From Bacteroidales bacterium (GTDB lineage Bacteria; Bacteroidota; Bacteroidia; Bacteroidales; Muribaculaceae), in assembly GCA_004555955.1 (NCBI GenBank), contig SFJG01000048.1:1-15281 (forward strand): DNA of 15,281 nt, written 5' to 3'. Under the pieces are notes generated by a model. That model did not search any database and was not told the origin of the DNA. It worked only from the letters and a program-made list of their open reading frames with translations. The stretch's first letter is position 1. Each line of letters begins with the position of its first letter. A program made the translations under genes and the position numbers. Of this stretch, positions 7,194-13,734 are shown one piece after another.

Positions 7194-7332
7194 AGTCAAA
7201 GGCGGGTTGGGCCTTTGTTGTGTCGTCATCCATCCATTCGATATTCACATACTTCTTTTCTGTCAACGACGTAGGGAAATTTAGACTAAATGATTAAGGT
7301 TGAAGTGTAAATTTTTGTTCTTATCTTTCTTC
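7158..7332 (-). ncRNA. Orphan transcription unit (~175 nt): candidate small RNA or small-protein mRNA
   Basis: A transcript is predicted from a consensus promoter (7339-7370) to a strong terminator (7158-7193), with no conventional gene between. The 5' part is A/U-rich and looks like an unstructured Bacteroidetes leader. No SRP, 6S or tmRNA hallmark was recognised by eye. The 3' part contains a short open frame with codon use like neighbouring genes, ending inside the terminator stem: residues YVNIEWMDDDTTKAQPAFD, stop at 7192-7194. It could start at ATG 7233 (13 aa) or TTG 7266 (24 aa). Whether RNA or peptide is the product is undecided. Boundaries are inferred from the promoter and terminator, not observed. 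Confidence 0.6.
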
Positions 7333-7338
7333 TTGATA

Positions 7339-7370
7339 CAAAGGTATGCTGAAAATATTTCATAACCAAA
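7339..7370 (-). promoter_or_regulatory. Promoter of the orphan transcription unit
   Basis: On the minus strand TTTG (7367-7370) and TACCTTTG (7339-7346) are separated by 20 nt, a full consensus match. It starts 70 nt past the cysS stop and is followed by no conventional gene, only by the terminator at 7158-7193. Confidence 0.75.
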
Positions 7371-7439
7371 CATTTTTCCAAAAAAATGCAACTTAGTATC
7401 GATTTTAAACTAAATTTGCACCTTTTTTGCAGTATTCGG

Positions 7440-8921
7440 TTATTTTTTTAACGACCATTCGAAGCCATCTTTAGTATCTTTAACATCGAAACCGATTTCT
7501 TTTAATTTGTCACGAATAAGGTCGGAAGTCGCCCAATCTTTTTTCGCTTTGGCATCGTTTCTTATATGAAGAAGAAGGTCGACGGCTTTTTCAAACGGTT
7601 CGAGCGCATTAGCGTTCGAGCCTTCGACGATGTCGGTTTTAATTCCGAGGATGTCGATTAGGAAAGTTTGATAAAGGTCTTTTAGTTCAGCAATTTGGTC
7701 GGCTGTTAGCGAAGCTTTTCCGTCGTTAGCCGAGTTAATCACCTTGCAAGCGTCGAAGAGCGTAGAAATGACCGTCGGGGTGTTGAGGTCATCGTCCATG
7801 GCTTCGTAGCAACGAGTTCGGTAGTTGCTTACGTCGACAGTCGAAGAGTCGGCGGGCTGGAGCGCAAGCAGGCGGCGGTAGCCTTCGAGCATACGTTCGA
7901 GTGCTTTTTCGGCGGCTTGGAGGGCGTCGTTAGAGAAGTCGACTGTGCCGCGGTAGTGCGCTTGGAGCACGAAGAAGCGGATGGTCATTGGCGAGTAGGC
8001 TTGAGCGAGCAATTTGTGGTTGCCGCTGAAGAACTCGTCGAGCGTGATGAAGTTGCCCAACGATTTTCCCATCTTTTGACCGTTGATGGTAATCATATTG
8101 TTGTGCATCCAGTAGTGGACGGCTTCGTGACCGTTATGCGCCACCGACTGCGCGATTTCGCATTCGTGGTGGGGGAATTTGAGGTCCATACCACCTCCGT
8201 GGATGTCGAATGTTTCGCCGAGATATTTTTCTCCCATGGTGGAGCATTCGAGATGCCAACCGGGGAATCCTTCGCTCCAGGGCGATGGCCAGTGCATGAT
8301 GTGTTCGGGAGCGGCTTTCTTCCAGAGGGCGAAGTCGCAAGCGTTATGCTTTTCGGTCTGACCGTCGAGTTCGCGAGTAGTAGCGAGGAGCTCTTCGACG
8401 TTGCGTCCGGAGAGTTTGCCGTAATGGAAGTCGCGGTTGTATTTGAGCACGTCGAAGTAAACGGAGCCTTCCGAGACGTAAGCATAGCCGGCGTCGAGGA
8501 TTTTCTTTATATATTCGATTTGTTCGATGATGTGCCCCGAAGCGTGCGGCTCGATGCTTGGCGGCAACACGTTGAGCGCTTCCATATTCTTATGGTAGCT
8601 GTTGAGGTAGTGTTGCACCACTTCCATCGGCTCGAGTTGTTCGAGTCGCGCTTTTTTAGCGATTTTGTCTTCTCCGTCGTCGCTATCGTGTTCGAGATGC
8701 CCCACGTCGGTGATGTTACGGACATATCTTACTGAGTAGCCGATGTGACGGAGGTAACGGTAGAGCACGTCGAAAGTCACGGCGGGACGAGCGTGCCCGA
8801 GGTGAGCGTCGCCGTAGACGGTTGGTCCGCAGACGTACATGCCCACATGACCTTCATGAAGCGGACGGAAGAGTTCTTTCTGCCGCGTCAGAGAGTTGTA
8901 GATAAATAACGAATGTTGCAT
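7440..8921 (-). CDS. cysS: Cysteine--tRNA ligase
   Basis: Charges tRNA-Cys with cysteine in the cytosol. The 493-residue class I synthetase shows CGPTVYGDAHLGHARP (31-46), containing the HIGH-type motif, and KMGKSLGN (283-290), the KMSKS-type loop. Probable zinc ligands are C31, C226 (HLECSTMG), H251 and E255 (FPHHECEIAQS), with the spacing seen in E. coli CysRS. The C-terminal helical anticodon region runs to GFEWSLKK. It is the second gene of an operon: the DUF3467 stop is 3 nt before its ATG. No clear terminator follows directly; the next on this strand is at 7158-7193. Confidence 0.97.
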   Translation of the reverse strand: MQHSLFIYNSLTRQKELFRPLHEGHVGMYVCGPTVYGDAHLGHARPAVTFDVLYRYLRHIGYSVRYVRNITDVGHLEHDSDDGEDKIAKKARLEQLEPMEVVQHYLNSYHKNMEALNVLPPSIEPHASGHIIEQIEYIKKILDAGYAYVSEGSVYFDVLKYNRDFHYGKLSGRNVEELLATTRELDGQTEKHNACDFALWKKAAPEHIMHWPSPWSEGFPGWHLECSTMGEKYLGETFDIHGGGMDLKFPHHECEIAQSVAHNGHEAVHYWMHNNMITINGQKMGKSLGNFITLDEFFSGNHKLLAQAYSPMTIRFFVLQAHYRGTVDFSNDALQAAEKALERMLEGYRRLLALQPADSSTVDVSNYRTRCYEAMDDDLNTPTVISTLFDACKVINSANDGKASLTADQIAELKDLYQTFLIDILGIKTDIVEGSNANALEPFEKAVDLLLHIRNDAKAKKDWATSDLIRDKLKEIGFDVKDTKDGFEWSLKK

Positions 8922-8924
8922 AGT

Positions 8925-9233
8925 CTAAGCCTTTCCTCCGCCCATTGGCGCAAAAGGAGTGCCGTTGCCGGAGTTTCCTTTGCCTTTGGGCACGATTGTT
9001 CCAAAGTTTTGCTCATATTTATAGACGTTATCGTGCAAAGCCGAGAGCAGCGTTTTTGCGTTTTCGGGAGTCATAATGATGCGGCTTTGAACGCGTGCTT
9101 GCGGAGCATTGGGCACAACGCTGATAAAGTCGAGGAAGAATTCGTTGACCGAGTGCGAAATCACGGCAAGGTTGGCATACTTGCCCGATGCCATTTCGGG
9201 CGTAAGTTCTATTTTTAGTTCTTGTTTTTCCAT
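8925..9233 (-). CDS. DUF3467 domain protein
   Basis: A 102-residue cytosolic protein matching DUF3467: IELTPEMASGKYANLAVISHS near the N-terminus, FFLDFISVVPNAPQARVQSRIIMTPENAKTLLSALHDNVYKYEQNFG in the middle (the family's conserved block, with a PxxxAKxLxxAL-like helix), and a flexible Gly/Pro end PFAPMGGGKA. The function is unknown to me. A longer reading from 9254 is rejected because that ATG lies inside the -7 box and upstream of the predicted start site, while the ATG at 9233 lies about 12 nt downstream. It is directly followed by cysS, with which it shares a promoter. Confidence 0.9.
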   Translation of the reverse strand: MEKQELKIELTPEMASGKYANLAVISHSVNEFFLDFISVVPNAPQARVQSRIIMTPENAKTLLSALHDNVYKYEQNFGTIVPKGKGNSGNGTPFAPMGGGKA

Positions 9234-9251
9234 AATCCTATTGATTTTTTG

Positions 9252-9282
9252 CAAAAGTAATCAAAAATCAAATTACATCAAA
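9252..9282 (-). promoter_or_regulatory. Promoter of the DUF3467-cysS operon
   Basis: On the minus strand TTTG (9279-9282) and TACTTTTG (9252-9259) with a 19-nt spacer match the Bacteroidetes consensus. A start near 9245 fixes the ATG of the DUF3467 gene at 9233. Confidence 0.8.
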
Positions 9283-9392
9283 GCGAAAACGGAAAAAGCG
9301 CGAGCCGTGCAACAATGCCGTCGGGTCGACGGTCGCATTCGCGCGGAGTGGGAAAATGTCAATAAATTGGTCAAAAAGGAGTAATTTCACCG

Positions 9393-9449
9393 GTTTAACA
9401 AAGTTTAACAGGGAGGGGTAGACGTAGGTTGTTTTAATGGTTAAATTTG
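9393..9449 (+). promoter_or_regulatory. Putative promoter region of the DUF6562 lipoprotein gene
   Basis: TAAATTTG at 9442-9449 matches the -7 consensus and would give a leader of about 30 nt. No -33 TTTG is present. Instead, a direct repeat GTTTAACA occurs at 9393-9400 and 9403-9410, exactly 10 bp apart and on one helix face, about 32-49 bp upstream. This pattern suggests activator-dependent transcription, which is inference. Confidence 0.4.
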
Positions 9450-9485
9450 TAGAACGAATATATTTAGACTTTAAACTATATCATT

Positions 9486-11273
9486 ATGAAGAAATTATTC
9501 TTAGGTTTGCTTGCGGGGGTAGCCATGCTGTTCACCGCTTGCCAGGATGAAGAAGTGAAAGCGGTAGTCGACGGCGATACCACCGTGTCTATTACTGCGC
9601 AACTTCCGACAGGAGTTTCGACACGTGCATACGCTGATGGAAAAACTGCCACGAAACTCACTTATGCGATTTACGAAACCGGGCAAACTACGCCGCTCAT
9701 CACCGGCAATGCCAATTTCGTTAACCTCAAAACCACAGTAAACGTTCGCCTTGCTAACGGCAAGACCTACGACATGCTCTTCTGGGCACAAGCTGATGGC
9801 GCTCCTTACACTTTCGAACCCAGTACTCAGAAAGTTACAGTCAACTACGAAGCCGCAGTTGGTCAAGATGAAAAGCGCGACGCGTTCTTCAAAGCAGAGA
9901 CATTGACCGTCAACGGAACAATCGACAAAACTATCCAACTCAAACGTCCGTTTGCACAACTCAACGTAGGTGCACAAGACTTTGTGGCAGCCAAAACAGC
10001 AGGTTTCGAGGCTACTCAAACAACGGTAAAAGTCGACAACGTCTACACTACGCTCAACCTTTTGGACGGAACCGTTGAGGGCGAAACCTCAGTGACTTAC
10101 GCTCTTGCCAACCTCCCGACCGAGGACTTCCCCGTGACACTCACTCCGGCAGCGAAATACATGTCGATGGACTATCTGCTCGTAGCAGACTATAAAGCGT
10201 TGACCAACGTGACTTTCACGGCAACCAACGGCACACACAACGTTGAGCGTCTTTACACCAACGTGCCCGTTCAACGCAACTATTGTACCAACATCTACGG
10301 TAACATCCTGACCGAAGAGGCTAACTTCAACATCGAAATTGTCCCCCACTTCGATACTCCCGACAATAACTTCGAGGTTGTCGAAGTAGCAACAGTTGCC
10401 GACCTTGCTACAGCATTGGAGAAAGGAGGCGACGTCTTGGTTGTTAGCGACCTCGATTTGAGCGCAATGTCTACAAAAATCAACATCACAGAGCCTACAA
10501 CAATGACTTTGCTCCCCGGCATAACCATTAAGTCTGACGCACAACCTGCCGGTATTATTAACGACTCCGAATTGGTTATCAATGCTGAAGGTGCCCGTAT
10601 GGAAATGGGTCGTCAGGTGGTTTGGAATCATGGAAATATCACAGTCAACGGAGGTTATTTCTCAACTAATGTTAAAAACGGTGGTACTGCATTCCTTAAT
10701 GATGAAAGTACAGACAACACGAACCCGACAATCACTCTCAACAATGTTACCGTCGACGCATCGTTCTATGCGGTTAATGCTTTTGGTACTGTGAATATTA
10801 ACGGCGGAACCATATCTTCTACATCATCTAATAAGTATGGCGCTTGGGCATATTGCGTAAAAATACATAAAGGCGGTACGCTTAACATCGATGGTGCTAC
10901 TATCAATGGTGTGCAAGGTGGTGTTTCTGTGCAAGACTCCGGTTCGTATGCTACGATTAAGAATACAAACATCTTTGTAAGAAACAGCGACGAGTCACAT
11001 CATGATGCGTACTATACACTATATGCAGCAATTTCGGGTGTAATCGAAGTGCAAAGTGGTTCGTTCTACTCCGACAATACTCGTTGCGCATATGCTTCCG
11101 ACAATGACACTTCGGGAAATCCCAATGGAACTTTGATTTTGAAGGGTGGCAAATTCTCGGCACGACCGTTGATTAAGAACAACCCGAATGAAATTGTTTC
11201 GCCTGTAACCGGTTTCAAATATCAAGAAATCGTAGGCGACCCCTTGTATAAATGGGAAATCGTTCCTGAATAA
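9486..11273 (+). CDS. DUF6562 fimbrillin-like lipoprotein with C-terminal beta-helix
   Basis: A predicted surface lipoprotein of 595 residues. The signal peptide ends in lipobox LFTAC, with Cys19 followed by QDEE, an acidic stretch that resembles Bacteroidetes surface-export signals. Residues about 30-290 form a DUF6562/fimbrillin-like domain: ITAQLPTGVSTRAYADG, QLKRPFAQLNVGAQD (151-165) and VPVQRNYCTNIYGNILT (260-276). Residues about 297-595 look like a right-handed beta-helix with recurring rungs ITVNGGYF (385), VNINGGTI (436), LNIDGATI (466), IEVQSGSF (520) and LILKGGKF (550). Such helices usually bind or cleave glycans, but no catalytic residues are evident, so an adhesin or pilus-tip role is more likely than a shaft subunit. 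It is monocistronic, closed by the hairpin at 11403-11430. Confidence 0.85.
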   Translation: MKKLFLGLLAGVAMLFTACQDEEVKAVVDGDTTVSITAQLPTGVSTRAYADGKTATKLTYAIYETGQTTPLITGNANFVNLKTTVNVRLANGKTYDMLFWAQADGAPYTFEPSTQKVTVNYEAAVGQDEKRDAFFKAETLTVNGTIDKTIQLKRPFAQLNVGAQDFVAAKTAGFEATQTTVKVDNVYTTLNLLDGTVEGETSVTYALANLPTEDFPVTLTPAAKYMSMDYLLVADYKALTNVTFTATNGTHNVERLYTNVPVQRNYCTNIYGNILTEEANFNIEIVPHFDTPDNNFEVVEVATVADLATALEKGGDVLVVSDLDLSAMSTKINITEPTTMTLLPGITIKSDAQPAGIINDSELVINAEGARMEMGRQVVWNHGNITVNGGYFSTNVKNGGTAFLNDESTDNTNPTITLNNVTVDASFYAVNAFGTVNINGGTISSTSSNKYGAWAYCVKIHKGGTLNIDGATINGVQGGVSVQDSGSYATIKNTNIFVRNSDESHHDAYYTLYAAISGVIEVQSGSFYSDNTRCAYASDNDTSGNPNGTLILKGGKFSARPLIKNNPNEIVSPVTGFKYQEIVGDPLYKWEIVPE

Positions 11274-11302
11274 GTTTTACGACAAAGAAAACAAGAAAAT
11301 AG

Positions 11303-11377
11303 GGTCGCTCTTGCGGCTCAGAGGAGAACTACGAGTACATGTTCAGCAACGGCGCGGCAGCTACGGTAACCGAATAG
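11303..11377 (+). pseudogene. Possible 3' relic of a lost gene
   Basis: Twenty-four codons without a stop, ending at TAG 11375-11377, read as protein. The last 18 residues are EENYEYMFSNGAAATVTE, encoded almost entirely by codons favoured in the neighbouring genes (AAC, TAC, TTC, GGC, GAA). There is no start codon except an internal ATG, and a stop at 11300-11302 closes the frame upstream, overlapping a TAGGGTCGC repeat half. It is followed 25 bp later by an intrinsic terminator, as a true gene end would be. I do not recognise the parent family. Chance is possible in so short a stretch. Confidence 0.4.
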
Positions 11378-11402
11378 CGAGTCGTCTCATAAATGAAACA
11401 AC

Positions 11403-11435
11403 CCCCGAAGTCGGCATCCCGGCTTCGGGGATTTT
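11403..11435 (+). terminator. Intrinsic terminator after the lipoprotein gene
   Basis: CCCCGAAGTCGG (11403-11414) pairs with CCGGCTTCGGGG (11419-11430) as a 12-bp stem, including one T-G pair, around a CATC tetraloop, followed by ATTTT. It is the first terminator downstream of the lipoprotein gene, about 130 bp after its stop. Confidence 0.8.
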
Positions 11436-11483
11436 CATGTTGAATATAAGCAGAGGTAGTATAGTCACTCCGCACGCCTACCC

Positions 11484-11580
11484 GGTCGCACCAAGGCGCG
11501 ACCCTACAGCGGACGGTGTTTTATTGCACGTATATGGCTGAGTATAAATAGAGTAGGGTCGCGGCTTGCTGCGACCCTAC
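11484..11580. repeat. Cluster of AGGGTCGC palindromic repeat elements
   Basis: Two stem-loops share one arm sequence. GGTCGC (11484-11489) pairs with GCGACC (11498-11503). GTAGGGTCGC (11553-11562) pairs perfectly with GCGACCCTAC (11571-11580) around an 8-nt loop. A further half, TAGGGTCGC, stands at 11300-11308. The arms can also pair between elements. This looks like a REP- or MITE-type dispersed element rather than a single-use terminator, since no T-tract follows. Confidence 0.65.
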
Positions 11581-11603
11581 TATGGGTGTGGAGCGAACGA
11601 GTA

Positions 11604-11633
11604 TCCACATCGTGTCGAAGATACGGCATGGGG
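11604..11633. repeat. TCCACATCGTG element, degenerate copy
   Basis: The segment begins TCCACATCGTGTCGAAG and continues ATACGGCATGGGG, matching the better-preserved palindrome at 15123-15151 over its first 17 bases with one difference. The 3' arm is degraded, so the stem is incomplete. Upstream, TGTGGA at 11587-11592 forms an alternative inverted pair with TCCACA at 11604-11609. Confidence 0.55.
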
Positions 11634-11729
11634 CAAATACATTCGATTTTCTATTATACGAGCATTTTCTTAGCCATTTTTATAACACCAAAAATGGCGA
11701 TACACTTTTGTTATTTCCGTGTCGAAATG

Positions 11730-11760
11730 GTTGATTATTTCGTAAAATATCGTAACTTCG
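11730..11760 (+). promoter_or_regulatory. Candidate promoter of the GH2-mutarotase operon
   Basis: GTTG (11730-11733), 19 nt, then TAACTTCG (11753-11760) resembles the consensus with one mismatch in each box. Transcription would start near 11767 and give a long leader of about 130 nt containing the stem-loop GAGGCG/CGTCTC (11778-11783 with 11818-11823), extended by TCGC/GCGA after a 2-nt bulge. A weaker promoter may mean regulated expression; no regulator gene is in view. Confidence 0.4.
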
Positions 11761-11895
11761 TGCAGTGTTGACCGAATGAGGCGTCGCACGCCAATCCATG
11801 AACTGCTAACGGCGATGCGTCTCTTGTGATAAACAGCTGAATAACAAACAAATACCTAATAGAATCTAATAACAAAACAAAAAAGAGCAACCGAC

Positions 11896-13713
11896 ATGAT
11901 TAAGAAACTCATGCTAACAGCAGCAGCGCTGACCGTCGTGTTGTGCGCAACGGTATCCGCCGAGAGTGCCACACACATCACCACCAAGTGGGCTGACGAA
12001 GTAGATGTAGCCAATGTACGCGGCGAATATCCGCGACCAACCATGGTGCGCGGCGAATGGAAAAACCTTAACGGCGAATGGGATTATGCCATCCGTCCAC
12101 GGGGCGAGCAAGCACCGGCGTCGATGGATGGAAAAATCATCGTGCCGTTCTGCCCCGAATCGGCACTTTCCGGAGTAGAAAAGCGTGTGGGAGAAGAAAA
12201 CGAGTTGTGGTATAAGCGCACATTCACCGTTCCATCCAACTGGAAAGGCAAGGATGTGATACTGCATTTCGGCGCCGTTGACTGGAAAACCGATGTGTGG
12301 GTTAACGGAATCAAGGTCAGAAGCCATACCGGTGGCTATACACCGTTTCATTTCAATATCACGCCGGCGCTTGTCAAGGGCACCAACACTCTTGACGTGC
12401 GCGTGTGGGACCCCACCGACAAGGGCGGGCAGCCCCGAGGGAAGCAGGTGAGCGACCCCAACGGCATCTGGTATACTCCGGTAAGCGGCATCTGGCAAAC
12501 CGTGTGGCTTGAGCCGGTGGGAGCCACCCATATCGAATCGGTGCGCAACACGCCGTGCCTCGACAGCAAGAGCCTTACCGTAGCCGTGACGGCATCGTGC
12601 CCGTGTCCGGGAATAATTTCAGAGGTTAAGGTGCTCGATGGCGGCAAGGTTATTGCAACCGGCAAGGCCCTCAACGGCGAGGCTGTGAGCGTGCAACTCC
12701 CCGCCGACGTTAAGTTGTGGAGTCCCGATGCTCCGAACCTCTACGACCTGGAAATTGCAATCAAAAAAGACGGCAAGACCCTCGACACGGTGAAGAGTTA
12801 CTTCGCAATGCGCAAATTCTCGAAGAAGATGTCGGAAACCGGAGTCGAATTGCTTCAACTCAACGGCAAGAACATCTTTCATTTCGGACCGCTCGACCAA
12901 GGTTGGTGGCCCGACGGACTCTACACCGCGCCGACCTACGAGGCGATGGTGTACGACATCGACAAGACCAAGCAATGGGGATTCAATATGATTCGTAAGC
13001 ACATAAAGGTAGAGCCCGCCACATGGTATGCCCACTGCGACCGTGTGGGAATCATCGTATGGCAAGACATGCCCAGCGGGGAGCCCTGCCAGCCGTGGCA
13101 GCAACACAACTATTTCGAAGGTCACGAATTCGAGCGCACGCCGGAGTCGGAAGCCACCTACCGCAAAGAATGGCGCGAGATAATGGATTGCCTCTACAAC
13201 TTCCCGTGTATCGGCGTATGGGTTCCGTTCAACGAGGCTTGGGGACAGTTTAAGACCGTTGAAATCACCAATTGGACCAAGCAGTACGACCCGACACGCC
13301 TTGTCAACTCGGCTTCGGGAGGCAATTACTTCCACTGCGGCGACATTCTCGACATGCACAACTATCCCGAACCCAAGATGCGCCTGATGGATGCTCATCG
13401 TGCCAACGTGGTGGGCGAATACGGCGGTATCGGCTATGCTTTGGAGGGTCACCTATGGGCTCCCGACCGCAACTGGGGTTACATTCAGTTTAAGAGTTCT
13501 AAGGAAGTTACCGACAAGTATGTAGAGTATGCCAAGATGCTTCTCGAACTCACCAAACTCGGAGTGAGCGGCGCTGTCTACACCCAGACCACCGACGTCG
13601 AAATCGAGGTAAACGGTTTTATGACCTACGACCGAAAAGTGGTTAAGCCGGACGAAGATCGCATTGCCGAAATCAACCGCAAAATAAGCCATTCGCTCGA
13701 CAACACCAAGTAA
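11896..13713 (+). CDS. Secreted glycoside hydrolase, family 2 (beta-galactosidase-like)
   Basis: A 605-residue exported retaining glycosidase. A Sec signal peptide spans about residues 1-22 (MIKKLMLTAAALTVVLCATVSA). GH2 domains follow: a jelly-roll sugar-binding domain (about 50-210, with WYKRTFTVP and HFGAVDWKTDVWVNG), an immunoglobulin-like sandwich (about 210-305) and a TIM barrel to the end. The expected acid/base is E447 in PFNEAWGQ and the nucleophile E508 in GEYGG. The variant barrel LDQGWWPDGLYTAPTYEA...IRKHIKVEP...VWQDMPSG marks a compact GH2 branch distinct from LacZ, so the exact substrate (beta-galactoside, other glycoside) is uncertain. The partner mutarotase 21 nt downstream favours a galactose- or glucose-releasing role. 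Confidence 0.88.
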   Translation: MIKKLMLTAAALTVVLCATVSAESATHITTKWADEVDVANVRGEYPRPTMVRGEWKNLNGEWDYAIRPRGEQAPASMDGKIIVPFCPESALSGVEKRVGEENELWYKRTFTVPSNWKGKDVILHFGAVDWKTDVWVNGIKVRSHTGGYTPFHFNITPALVKGTNTLDVRVWDPTDKGGQPRGKQVSDPNGIWYTPVSGIWQTVWLEPVGATHIESVRNTPCLDSKSLTVAVTASCPCPGIISEVKVLDGGKVIATGKALNGEAVSVQLPADVKLWSPDAPNLYDLEIAIKKDGKTLDTVKSYFAMRKFSKKMSETGVELLQLNGKNIFHFGPLDQGWWPDGLYTAPTYEAMVYDIDKTKQWGFNMIRKHIKVEPATWYAHCDRVGIIVWQDMPSGEPCQPWQQHNYFEGHEFERTPESEATYRKEWREIMDCLYNFPCIGVWVPFNEAWGQFKTVEITNWTKQYDPTRLVNSASGGNYFHCGDILDMHNYPEPKMRLMDAHRANVVGEYGGIGYALEGHLWAPDRNWGYIQFKSSKEVTDKYVEYAKMLLELTKLGVSGAVYTQTTDVEIEVNGFMTYDRKVVKPDEDRIAEINRKISHSLDNTK

Positions 13714-13734
13714 CAAACCTCAATAATTACTGCG

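Larger units (their letters stand above)
11274..11895 (+). other. 622-bp stretch without an intact gene: relic, terminator, palindromes, GH2 promoter
   Basis: No complete gene is supported here. In order it holds a coding-like tail without a start (11303-11377), an intrinsic terminator (11403-11435), a cluster of AGGGTCGC-type inverted repeats (11484-11580), one copy of a TCCACATCGTG element (11604-11633), a 9-bp inverted repeat (11673-11698), a promoter-like pair (11730-11760) and a leader hairpin (11778-11823). Open frames crossing this stretch run through these hairpins and look spurious. Confidence 0.7.

Noticed and set aside
7044..7229. Leftward 61-aa open frame before ribE
   Set aside because: It runs straight through the strong terminator hairpin, its T8 tract and the ribE -7 box, and its composition is not protein-like.
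7917..8735. Rightward 272-aa open frame
   Set aside because: It lies entirely antisense to cysS, whose motifs are unmistakable; the open frame is a by-product of cysS codon use.
9318..9333. Inverted repeat CCGTCG/CGACGG between the DUF3467 and lipoprotein genes
   Set aside because: Only 6 bp, no T-tract, and it sits upstream of both divergent genes where a terminator is not needed.
9109..9384. Rightward 91-aa open frame
   Set aside because: It begins antisense to the DUF3467 gene and crosses that gene's promoter; Lys/Arg-rich low-quality tail.
11311..11541. Rightward 76-aa open frame after the lipoprotein gene
   Set aside because: It crosses the terminator at 11403-11430 and the first palindromic repeat hairpin; the neighbouring frame ending at 11377 is more coding-like.
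12619..13452. Leftward 277-aa open frame
   Set aside because: Antisense shadow of the GH2 gene; no upstream promoter and no family resemblance.
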